DNA from: an uncultured bacterium
Lineage (GTDB): Bacteria > Actinomycetota > Coriobacteriia > Coriobacteriales > Coriobacteriaceae
Direction of reading: 5' to 3'
Assembly (NCBI GenBank): GCA_905215195.1
Contig: CAJMPF010000113.1
Span: 1-6,140, forward strand
Length of the DNA: 6,140 bases
Below the pieces are notes generated by a model. The model had not been told where the DNA came from. It saw only the letters and a list, made by a program, of their open reading frames with translations, and did no database searches. Below, piece after piece: positions 1 through 6,140 of this stretch (position 1 is its first letter; each line of letters starts with the position of its first letter). The translations under genes were made by a program, and so were the position numbers.

Positions 1-110
1 TCATGCTTTCCGACGACGTCCAGGGCAAGCTCGTCGAGGAGCAGGGCTTTATCCCCGTCTCTGCCATGAAGGTCGTCAAGGACGCCAGCGGCAAGGTCTC
101 CGCTAAATAA
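1..110 (+). CDS. pstS: PstS phosphate-binding protein, C-terminal end (partial)
   Basis: This is the last 35 codons of a gene whose start lies upstream; the frame begins at base 3 and ends with TAA at 108-110. The visible tail contains MLSDDVQGKLVEEQGFIPVS, which resembles the C-terminal helix and final strand of PstS-type solute-binding proteins, where a Val-Glu-Glu-x-Gly-Phe/Tyr-Ile-Pro-Val stretch is common. PstS is a secreted, lipid-anchored or periplasmic protein that captures inorganic phosphate and delivers it to the PstC/PstA channel. The permease gene starts 24 bases after the stop with no terminator between, so the two are very likely one transcript. The assignment rests on this short tail plus its position before the permease and pstB; the ligand-binding residues lie outside the window. 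Confidence 0.8.
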   Translation, partial: MLSDDVQGKLVEEQGFIPVSAMKVVKDASGKVSAK

Positions 111-134
111 GTAATCGCCTCGGAAAGGTTTGCA

Positions 135-1909
135 ATGGCAAAACAGCTGCCAAAGCGCGACCTTGAGAACGTGGGCCTGGGCGTCACGGGCGCGTGCGTA
201 GCGCTCGTGACGCTTGCCGTTGCCGCGCTCATCTTTATGGTCGCCCAAAAGGGCCTCTCGGCTTTTCTCAAGGACGGCGTTTCGGTCGTCGAGTTCTTCA
301 CCGGCACCAAGTGGGACCTGGCCAACACAGCCGTAAACGGCCTGCCCTATACCGGCGCCCTGCCCCTGATCGTCACCTCGTTTGCGGTCATGGTGCTCTC
401 CACGCTCATCGCGCTGCCCATCGCCATCGGCTCTGCTATCTTTGCGGTCGAGATTGGCCCTAAGTTTGGTTCCAAGGTCTTTCAGCCGCTTATTGAGCTT
501 TTGACCGGCATTCCCTCGGTCGTCTTTGGCCTGATCGGCTTTCACGTGGTCGTCCGTCTTATGAAGAGCGTTTTCCACGTGAGCACGGGTCTGGGTATCT
601 TGCCCGGCGCCATCGTGCTGGCTGTCATGATTCTGCCGACCATGACCACGCTTTCGGTCGATGGCCTGCGCGCCGTGCCCGAGAGCTACCGTCAGGGCTC
701 GCTCGCGCTGGGCTACACCCGCTGGCAGACCATCTGGCACGTGGTGCTCAAGTCCGCCATGCCGTCGCTCATGACCGCGGTCATCCTTGGCATGACCCGC
801 GCCTTTGGCGAGACGCTCGCCGTGCGCATGGTCATCGGCGGTATCGAGGCCATGCCGACGTCGCTGCTATCGCCGGCGTCCACCATCACCACCACGCTCA
901 CCACGTCCATGGCGGTCTATGCCGAGGGTTCGGCCCAGGACGACGTTCTGTGGGCGCTCGGTCTGCTGCTGATGGGCATGAGCCTCATCTTCATCCTGAT
1001 CATCCATATCGACGAGGCGAGATTCGGGCGCGTCCAAAATCAGGAGCGCATCGCCACGGGCGTGCTGACGGCGATCGTCGCCACCGTCATGCTCGTCGTC
1101 GTCTCCATGGTGGCCTATATCCTGTTTGAGGGCATCTCGACGCTGTTCCAGCCGGGATTTCTCACGCAGCCCGCGCGCGCCAACGGAACCCAGGGCGGCG
1201 TGCTCTACCAGCTGTTCGACTCGTTCTACCTGTTGCTGATCACTCTGGTCATCTCGGTACCCATCAGCCTGGGCGGAGCGGTCTTCCTGGTTGAGTACGC
1301 GCCGAACGGCCCTATCCGCGACATCGCTTCCACCGCCATCGAGACGCTGTCCTCGCTGCCTTCGATCGTCGTCGGCATGTTCGGCTTTCTGGTGTTCTCG
1401 GTGCAGCTGGGCTGGAAGTACTCCATCATCTCCGGCGCCGTCGCGCTCACCATGTTCAACATCCCCATCCTGGTGCGCGTGATCCAGCAGGCGCTCGAGG
1501 ACGTGCCGCAGGCCCAGCGCGATGCGTGCCTGGCCATGGGCCTCACCCGTTGGGAGGCCACGCTGCATATCCTAATCCCCGAGGCCATGCCCGCCATCGT
1601 GACCGGCATCGTGCTTTCGGCCGGCCGTGTGTTTGGCGAGGCCGCGGCACTGCTCTTTACCTCGGGCATGAGCTCGCCGGTTCGCCTGAACTTCTTGAGC
1701 TTTAACCTGTCGAGCCCCACCTGCGCCTGGAACGTGTTCCGCCCCGGTGAGTCGCTCGCTGTGCACATCTACAAGATTTACGGCGAGGGCAGCCCCGAGG
1801 CCCAGCAGATCGTCTGGGGCACCGCGGCGCTGCTGATGATTTGCGTGCTGCTGTTTAACGTAGTCGCCCGTATCGTGGGCAAGCAACTGGCAAGGAAGAT
1901 GACGGCCGA

Positions 1910-1913
<4 letters not shown>
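135..1913 (+). CDS. pstCA: Fused phosphate ABC transporter permease PstC-PstA
   Basis: A single 592-residue protein carries both Pst membrane subunits, which form the phosphate channel in the cytoplasmic membrane. Residues 1 to about 292 are PstC-like and about 307-592 PstA-like; each half has about six hydrophobic segments (roughly 15-37, 75-105, 117-143, 153-173, 208-230, 269-292, then 307-332, 363-388, 399-424, 430-450, 484-508, 556-580). Family motifs occur in both halves: IPSVVFGLIGF at 125-135 and LPSIVVGMFGF at 408-418; an EAA-type coupling loop at 181-210 and 457-486, which docks on PstB; and RAFGE at 222-226 with RVFGE at 498-502. The joining stretch, residues 293-306, is short, charged and predicted cytoplasmic. 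PstC and PstA are usually separate proteins of about 300 residues. GGAAAGG at 122-128, 6 bases before the ATG, supports the start. No in-frame ATG lies near the junction; the nearest is inside the first PstA membrane segment. The family call is very secure, and the fusion is directly visible. Confidence 0.95.
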
Positions 1914-2782
<869 letters not shown>

Positions 2783-2800
2783 TCCGGGACATGCTTGAGG

Positions 2801-2826
2801 CCCGCGGTGGCCACGGTTGCCGCGGG
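2801..2826 (+). repeat. Short GC-rich inverted repeat after pstB
   Basis: CCCGCGG at 2801-2807 is perfectly complementary to CCGCGGG at 2820-2826 across a 12-base loop that begins TGGCCAC. It lies just after the pstB stop and before the main terminator. There is no T-run after it, so it is not itself an intrinsic terminator. It could stabilise the 3' end of the pst mRNA, or it may be chance in GC-rich DNA. Confidence 0.35.
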
Positions 2827-2837
2827 ACTGATTGGAG

Positions 2838-2875
2838 AGGCGGGTCATCTCTTGCGGGAGATGGCCCGCCTTTTT
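2838..2875 (+). terminator. Intrinsic terminator of the pst operon
   Basis: A 14-bp stem pairs 2838-2851 with 2858-2871 (AGGCGGGTCATCTC against GAGATGGCCCGCCT), with one T·G wobble and a 6-base loop TTGCGG. A TTTTT run at 2871-2875 follows directly. This is a textbook rho-independent terminator, 55 bases after the pstB stop, and it separates the pst operon from the next transcript. Confidence 0.93.
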
Positions 2876-2901
2876 GTGTCGTGTGCGACCCGCCTTTTCG
2901 C

Positions 2902-2910
2902 TGCTATCAT
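2902..2910 (+). promoter_or_regulatory. Likely extended -10 promoter for the uup-HAD unit
   Basis: TGCTATCAT contains an extended -10 (TGn followed by TATCAT, five of six matches to TATAAT). No good -35 hexamer sits 16-18 bases upstream, which is tolerated by extended -10 promoters. Placement fits: after the pst terminator and about 35 bases before the ATG at 2946, so the mRNA leader would be short. It is a consensus match by eye only. Confidence 0.45.
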
Positions 2911-2931
2911 GGACAACGTTGAATTTCTACG

Positions 2932-2937
2932 AAGGAG
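2932..2937 (+). promoter_or_regulatory. Ribosome-binding site that fixes the uup start
   Basis: AAGGAG, a near-perfect Shine-Dalgarno, lies 8 bases before the ATG at 2946. It decides the start: the same frame is open back to a TTG at 2832, but that would put the first codons across the pst terminator and upstream of the likely promoter. Confidence 0.85.
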
Positions 2938-2945
2938 CAGGGCAT

Positions 2946-4805
2946 ATGGCGATTCTTTTGGGATGCGATTCCGTCAGCCTAGAGTTTCCCACCAAGCATA
3001 TTTTCGATAGCGTGACGCTCGGCGTGGGCGAGGGCGACCGCATTGGTATTGTCGGCAAAAACGGCGACGGCAAGTCGACGCTGCTGAGCGTGCTCGCCGG
3101 CACGCTGGAGCCCGATGACGGGCGCGTGACGCACCGTCGCGGCACCACGATCGGTCTGCTCGGCCAAAAGGACAACCTGGTCGATACCGACACCGTGCAT
3201 CATGCCGTCGTGGGCGACACGCCCGAGTATGAGTGGGCGTCGAGTCCGCGTACGCGCCAGATTCTGGCTGGCCTTATTAGCGATGTGCCCTGGGAGGGCA
3301 CGGTGGGCGAGCTTTCGGGCGGCCAGCGCCGCCGCGTGGACCTCGCGCGCCTGCTGATCGGCGACTACGACGTGCTCATGCTCGACGAGCCCACCAACCA
3401 CCTGGACATGCGCACCATCAACTGGCTCGCGCGTCACTTAAAGGCCCGCTGGCAGCGCGGTCAGGGCGCCATGCTCGTGGTTACGCACGACCGCTGGTTC
3501 TTGGACGAGGTCTGCACCAGCATGTGGGAGGTCCATGACGGCCAGGTCGATCCCTTCGAGGGCGGCTACTCCGCATATATCCTTCAGCGCGTAGAGCGCG
3601 ACCGCATGGCCGCGGTTACCGAGGAGCGCCGTCGCAACATGGCACGCAAGGAGCTCGCGTGGCTGAGCCGCGGCGCCCAGGCGCGTTCCACCAAGCCCAA
3701 GTTTCGCGTTGATGCCGCTCGCGAGCTGATCGCCGACGTGCCGCCCATGCGTGACGAGCTGGAGCTCAAGCGCCTCGCCGTGAGCCGCCTAGGCAAGCAG
3801 GTTATCGACGTGGTCGACGTGGACGCCGGCTATGCGGATGCCGGCGGCGCGCCCAAGCAGGTGCTCTCCGATGTGACCTGGCTCATTGGTGCGGGCGACC
3901 GCTATGGTCTTTTGGGTGAGAATGGCGCTGGCAAGTCGACGCTGCTTGATGTGATTCAGGGCAAAATTGCGCCCACGCGCGGCCGCGTGAAGATTGGCCA
4001 GACGGTACGCTTTGGCGTGCTGTCGCAGCAGCTCGAGGAGCTCGAGCCCTACATGGGCGATACGATCCGCGAGGTGCTCGGCAACTATAAGAAGTACTAC
4101 GTCATCGACGGCAAGGAGACTTCGCCCGAGAAGCTCTGCGAGCGCCTGGGATTTACGACGCAGCAGCTCTGGAGCCGCATCGGCGATCTTTCGGGCGGCC
4201 AGCGCCGTCGCCTGTCGCTGCTGCTGACGATCCTGGACGAGCCCAACGTGCTCATCCTGGACGAGCCCGGCAACGACCTGGATACCGACATGCTCGCGAT
4301 TGTCGAGGACCTGCTCGACGGCTGGCCCGGCACGCTGATCCTGGTGACGCACGACCGCTTCTTGATGGAGCGCGTGACCGACCAGCAGTGGGCGCTGATC
4401 GACGGTCACCTGACGCATATGCCCGGCGGCGTCGACCAGTACCTGCGCCTGTGCAACGCCACCGCCGAGGGCGAGCCCGTGGGTGCGCCGAGTGCCAAGA
4501 CCGGCACGTTTGACACCGGTGCCGCGGCGGCTGCGGCCGAAAAGCCCAAGTCGAGCGGTCAGCCCAACGGCCTTTCCAACGCTGAACGCCAGAAGCTCCG
4601 CCGCGAGGTGAGCTCGCTCGAGCGCAAAATGGAGACGCAGCGCGCACGCGTGGAGGAGGCCGAGGCCGCGATGGCCCAGGTCGATCCCACCAACTACACG
4701 GCGCTCGGCGAGCAGCAGGCAAAGATCGACGAGGCTCACGCCGCCATGGACGAGCTGGAGATGGCGTGGCTCGAGGCGAGCGAAAAGCTCGAGGGCGAGG
4801 AGTAA
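2946..4805 (+). CDS. uup: ABC-F family ATPase, Uup type
   Basis: This soluble protein has two ABC domains and no membrane segments. ABC-F proteins act on ribosomes; Uup also has reported links to DNA, since E. coli uup mutants show raised precise transposon excision. From the ATG at 2946 it has 619 residues. Domain 1: Walker A GKNGDGKST (37-45), signature LSGGQRRR (123-130), Walker B with DEPTNHLD (147-154), His181. The interdomain linker, about 208-285, holds KELAWLSRGAQARSTK (235-250), a Uup hallmark. Domain 2: Walker A GENGAGKST (324-332), signature LSGGQRRR (415-422), DEPGNDLD (439-446), His469. An Ala-rich spacer (about 520-545) leads to a coiled-coil tail (about 545-616), matching the Uup C-terminal domain. 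Domain 1 lacks the large arm insert seen in EttA. DEPG instead of DEPT in domain 2 is a departure from the common motif. The linker and coiled coil argue against an antibiotic-resistance ABC-F. It is probably co-transcribed with the HAD gene 6 bases downstream. Confidence 0.88.
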   Translation: MAILLGCDSVSLEFPTKHIFDSVTLGVGEGDRIGIVGKNGDGKSTLLSVLAGTLEPDDGRVTHRRGTTIGLLGQKDNLVDTDTVHHAVVGDTPEYEWASSPRTRQILAGLISDVPWEGTVGELSGGQRRRVDLARLLIGDYDVLMLDEPTNHLDMRTINWLARHLKARWQRGQGAMLVVTHDRWFLDEVCTSMWEVHDGQVDPFEGGYSAYILQRVERDRMAAVTEERRRNMARKELAWLSRGAQARSTKPKFRVDAARELIADVPPMRDELELKRLAVSRLGKQVIDVVDVDAGYADAGGAPKQVLSDVTWLIGAGDRYGLLGENGAGKSTLLDVIQGKIAPTRGRVKIGQTVRFGVLSQQLEELEPYMGDTIREVLGNYKKYYVIDGKETSPEKLCERLGFTTQQLWSRIGDLSGGQRRRLSLLLTILDEPNVLILDEPGNDLDTDMLAIVEDLLDGWPGTLILVTHDRFLMERVTDQQWALIDGHLTHMPGGVDQYLRLCNATAEGEPVGAPSAKTGTFDTGAAAAAAEKPKSSGQPNGLSNAERQKLRREVSSLERKMETQRARVEEAEAAMAQVDPTNYTALGEQQAKIDEAHAAMDELEMAWLEASEKLEGEE

Positions 4806-4811
4806 GCGAGA

Positions 4812-5582
4812 ATGATCAAAGCCGCGTTTTTCGATATCGACGGTACGCTGCTGAGCTTTAAGACCCACCGGATTCCGGCGTCGGCGCAGCAGGTGCTCGA
4901 CAGCTTTCGCGAGCAGGGGATTGCGTGCGTGATCGCCACGGGCCGTCCGACCTACCAGATGCCGGACTGGCTGTTCGACCTGGGCTGGGATGCGTACATT
5001 ACGCTTTCGGGCCAGCACTGCTTTGATGCCGAGGGGGTTTACCGCAGCTGCCCGATCGATCCGGACGACGTCGCGGTGATTGTGGACCAGGTGGCGCAGG
5101 GGCGCTACGACTCGCTGTGCATGCAGGGCGAGAACTCGTTTGTGAACCGCCTGTCCGAGCGCGTGGTGACGGCTGGCAGCAACGCGGGAATCGTCTACCA
5201 CGAGGAGTCGTTTGAGCACGCCTTTGACGCACCGGTCTACCAGTTCTGCGCCTTTGTGGACCCGGCCGACGAACATATCGTGACCGACGCCGTGTCGCAT
5301 TCGCTCACCACGCGCTGGTGCGACCTGTTCTGCGACATTATTCCGGCCAACGGCGGCAAGGACCTGGGTGTGGCGGCGACGCTGGAGCGCCTGGGCATCG
5401 ACGCGAGTGAAGCGATTGCCTTTGGCGACGGCGAGAATGACCTGTCGATGTTCTCGGCCGTGGGCACGAGTGTGGCCATGGGCAACGCGCAGGATACCGT
5501 GAAGGCCGCGGCGACCTACGTAACGACCGCCGTGGACGATGACGGCATCTACAACGCCGCGAAGCACTTTGGATTGATGTAA
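4812..5582 (+). CDS. Cof-type HAD-IIB family phosphatase
   Basis: This 256-residue cytosolic hydrolase belongs to the haloacid dehalogenase superfamily, Cof (IIB) branch, whose members are Mg-dependent phosphatases of small phosphorylated metabolites such as sugar phosphates, FMN or pyridoxal phosphate. Motif I is FFDIDGTLL, with nucleophile Asp8 and acid/base Asp10; motif II is Thr43 in ATGR; motif III is Lys183 in GGKD; motif IV is GDGENDLSMF (205-214), with Asp206 and Asp210 for the metal. The stretch between about 80 and 180 is the C2-type cap that sets substrate choice, and MGNA (223-226) is typical of Cof proteins. Length is normal and all catalytic residues are present. The gene starts 6 bases after the uup stop, with GAGGAG at 4797-4802 inside the end of uup as its ribosome-binding site, so it is coupled to uup. 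The substrate cannot be told from the sequence. Confidence 0.9.
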   Translation: MIKAAFFDIDGTLLSFKTHRIPASAQQVLDSFREQGIACVIATGRPTYQMPDWLFDLGWDAYITLSGQHCFDAEGVYRSCPIDPDDVAVIVDQVAQGRYDSLCMQGENSFVNRLSERVVTAGSNAGIVYHEESFEHAFDAPVYQFCAFVDPADEHIVTDAVSHSLTTRWCDLFCDIIPANGGKDLGVAATLERLGIDASEAIAFGDGENDLSMFSAVGTSVAMGNAQDTVKAAATYVTTAVDDDGIYNAAKHFGLM

Positions 5583-5604
5583 CTGTGGGTCGGCACCCGG
5601 CGCC

Positions 5605-5641
5605 TGGGGACACTCCTTGCGGGGCGTCCCCATTTTGTTTT
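5605..5641 (+). terminator. Intrinsic terminator after the HAD gene
   Basis: TGGGGAC (5605-5611) pairs with GTCCCCA (5626-5632); after one A/C mismatch the stem continues with CTCC against GGGG (one T·G pair) around a TTGC loop. The T-rich run TTTTGTTTT at 5633-5641 follows. It lies 22 bases after the stop codon and ends the uup-HAD unit. The motif CTTGCGGG at its tip also forms the tip of the pst terminator. Confidence 0.88.
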
Positions 5642-5665
5642 CGTCCCGCACGTTTTGTGAAACAC

Positions 5666-5690
5666 GGCTAACTTTTAGACAAAGTAGTAA
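5666..5690. promoter_or_regulatory. Candidate operator dyad 1 (imperfect)
   Basis: GGCTAACTTT (5666-5675), spacer TAGAC, then AAAGTAGTAA (5681-5690). The inner five bases of each arm (ACTTT and AAAGT) are exactly complementary; the outer right arm diverges. The centre is at 5678, about 30 bp, close to three helical turns, from the second dyad, so dimers bound at both could lie on the same DNA face. Confidence 0.4.
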
Positions 5691-5695
5691 GACAT

Positions 5696-5721
5696 GGGCA
5701 ACTTTTGCGGTAAAGTTAGCC
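5696..5721. promoter_or_regulatory. Candidate operator dyad 2
   Basis: GGGCAACTTT (5696-5705), spacer TGCGGT, AAAGTTAGCC (5712-5721). The inner six bases of each arm (AACTTT and AAAGTT) are perfectly complementary, and the arms match at 8 of 10 positions overall. The length of 26 bp suits a dimeric winged-helix repressor. It overlaps the weak promoter candidate at 5689-5716, as expected for repression. Confidence 0.45.
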
Positions 5722-5769
5722 GTGGAAAGTATCCAAAGGCTAACTAGCAATCATCGCGAAAGGCGGCCC

Positions 5770-6140
5770 ATGGCCCTGCGTGAATCCGGAGAAGACTATC
5801 TCGAATCGATCTACGTTCTGTCGGAACGTCAGGGCATCGTGCGCTCGATCGACGTTGCGGAGTACCTCGGCGTAACCAAGGCGAGCGTTTCCAAGGCCAT
5901 GGCGACGCTGGAAAGCAACGGCTATGTCGAAATGGGCAAGCGCGACGTTCATCTGACGGAGCGCGGTCTGGAGGTCGCTCGCCAAATGTGGGAGCGCCAC
6001 TGCTTTTTCGTGGGGCTGCTGGAGGATGCGGGTGTTTCGGCTGAGGTCGCGTCGCAAGAGGCCTGCCACATGGAGCACTGCCTAAGCGAGGAAAGCTTCG
6101 AGAAGCTGAGGGCGATGCTGGGACGGGACAGCGACCGGGA
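5770..6140 (+). CDS. DtxR/MntR-family metal-dependent repressor (5' part)
   Basis: The first 123 codons of a gene that runs off the window with no stop. The family consists of cytosolic dimeric repressors that bind DNA when loaded with Mn(II) or Fe(II) and control metal uptake. The N-terminal winged helix covers about 5-65 (ESGEDYLESIYVL at 5-17; the helix-turn-helix at about 26-50 with VTKASVSKAM; wing and LTERG at 62-66). The dimerisation/metal domain starts near 67. Aligned by eye to Bacillus subtilis MntR, the likely ligands are Asp9, Glu12, His77, Cys99, Glu102 and His103; Cys99 stands where MntR has Glu99 and matches the DtxR/IdeR cysteine in ACRWEH. The ancillary-site Glu and His of DtxR appear to be Val81 and Ser95 here. 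AAAGG at 5759-5763 precedes the ATG by 6 bases. The repeat cluster just upstream suggests autoregulation. Whether it senses Mn or Fe, and whether it has an SH3-like C-terminal domain, cannot be told from this part. Confidence 0.87.
   Translation, partial: MALRESGEDYLESIYVLSERQGIVRSIDVAEYLGVTKASVSKAMATLESNGYVEMGKRDVHLTERGLEVARQMWERHCFFVGLLEDAGVSAEVASQEACHMEHCLSEESFEKLRAMLGRDSDR

Larger units (their letters stand above)
5663..5745. repeat. Operator-like cluster of GGCTAACT repeats
   Basis: A perfect 13-bp inverted repeat, CACGGCTAACTTT at 5663-5675 and its exact complement at 5712-5724, is separated by 36 bases. A third copy of the core, GGCTAACT, lies at 5738-5745 in the first orientation and forms a perfect 8-bp inverted repeat with 5714-5721. 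The cluster sits between a terminator and the metalloregulator gene, where its promoter must be. A weak promoter candidate, AAGACA (5689-5694) with TAAAGT (5711-5716) at 16-base spacing, lies inside it. The half-site GTTAGCC resembles half of the DtxR/IdeR consensus (TTAGGTTAGSCTAACCTAA). I infer an operator, probably autoregulatory; the repeats are directly visible but their role is not shown. Confidence 0.7.

Noticed and set aside
1010..1065. Possibility that pstC and pstA are separate genes joined by a sequencing error
   Set aside because: The frame is continuous, the joining codons have normal GC-rich composition, and no start codon with a well-placed ribosome-binding site lies at the junction. 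It cannot be excluded without reads, so the check is given in the findings.
867..1568. A 233-codon minus-strand open frame inside pstCA
   Set aside because: Low-complexity Asp/Arg/His/Gln translation, no ribosome-binding site that stands out, and it lies wholly within the permease gene; it is a codon-bias shadow.
2832..2945. Extension of the Uup frame upstream to a TTG at 2832
   Set aside because: The extra 38 residues cross the pst terminator and the likely promoter and have no homology-like features; AAGGAG before the ATG at 2946 and the protein start MAILLGCDSVS fit the family.
2783..2945. Riboswitch or small RNA in the gap between pstB and uup
   Set aside because: The gap is explained by a short hairpin, an intrinsic terminator, a likely promoter and a ribosome-binding site; the predicted uup leader is too short for a known riboswitch.
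2946..4805. ABC-F antibiotic-resistance protein or a transporter ATPase
   Set aside because: There are no membrane partners nearby, and the KELAWLSRGAQARSTK linker together with the C-terminal coiled coil points to Uup rather than to resistance-type ABC-F proteins.
3789..5750. A 653-codon open frame on the minus strand opposite uup and the HAD gene
   Set aside because: It is antisense to two well-supported genes with intact family motifs. Its translation is rich in Arg, His, Gln and Ala without a recognisable domain, as expected for a shadow frame in GC-rich DNA.

Overview
The window is GC-rich bacterial DNA with strongly GC-biased third codon positions and genes packed on the + strand. Codon use, a Uup-type ABC-F protein with actinobacterial features and the general protein style suggest a high-GC Gram-positive. 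A Coriobacteriia member such as Collinsella or a relative is my best guess, but this is inference from style, not a database match.

Region 1 (1-2875) is the end of a phosphate-specific transport (Pst) operon. It holds the last codons of the phosphate-binding protein PstS, then one 592-residue reading frame that carries both membrane subunits, PstC and PstA, fused head to tail. The ATPase PstB follows, overlapping the permease by 4 bases (ATGA). The operon closes on a strong intrinsic terminator, and no phoU follows pstB. PstS delivers phosphate, PstCA forms the channel, and two PstB subunits drive transport with ATP.

Region 2 (2876-5641) is a separate two-gene unit with its own likely extended -10 promoter. 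It encodes a Uup-type ABC-F ATPase (619 aa from the ATG at 2946, with a C-terminal coiled coil) and, 6 bases further on, a Cof-type HAD phosphatase. It ends in a second intrinsic terminator.

Region 3 (5642-6140) starts with a regulatory stretch of about 130 bases that contains a perfect 13-bp inverted repeat, a third copy of its core, and two nested dyads. This leads into the N-terminal 123 codons of a DtxR/MntR-family metal-dependent repressor, which runs off the window. Autoregulation by that repressor is the simplest reading.

Most of the window is ordinary core genome. The points most worth a second look are the PstC-PstA fusion, the operator-like repeat cluster before the metalloregulator, and the regulator's mixed MntR/DtxR metal site. 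I see no phage, insertion sequence, CRISPR array, tRNA or rRNA.
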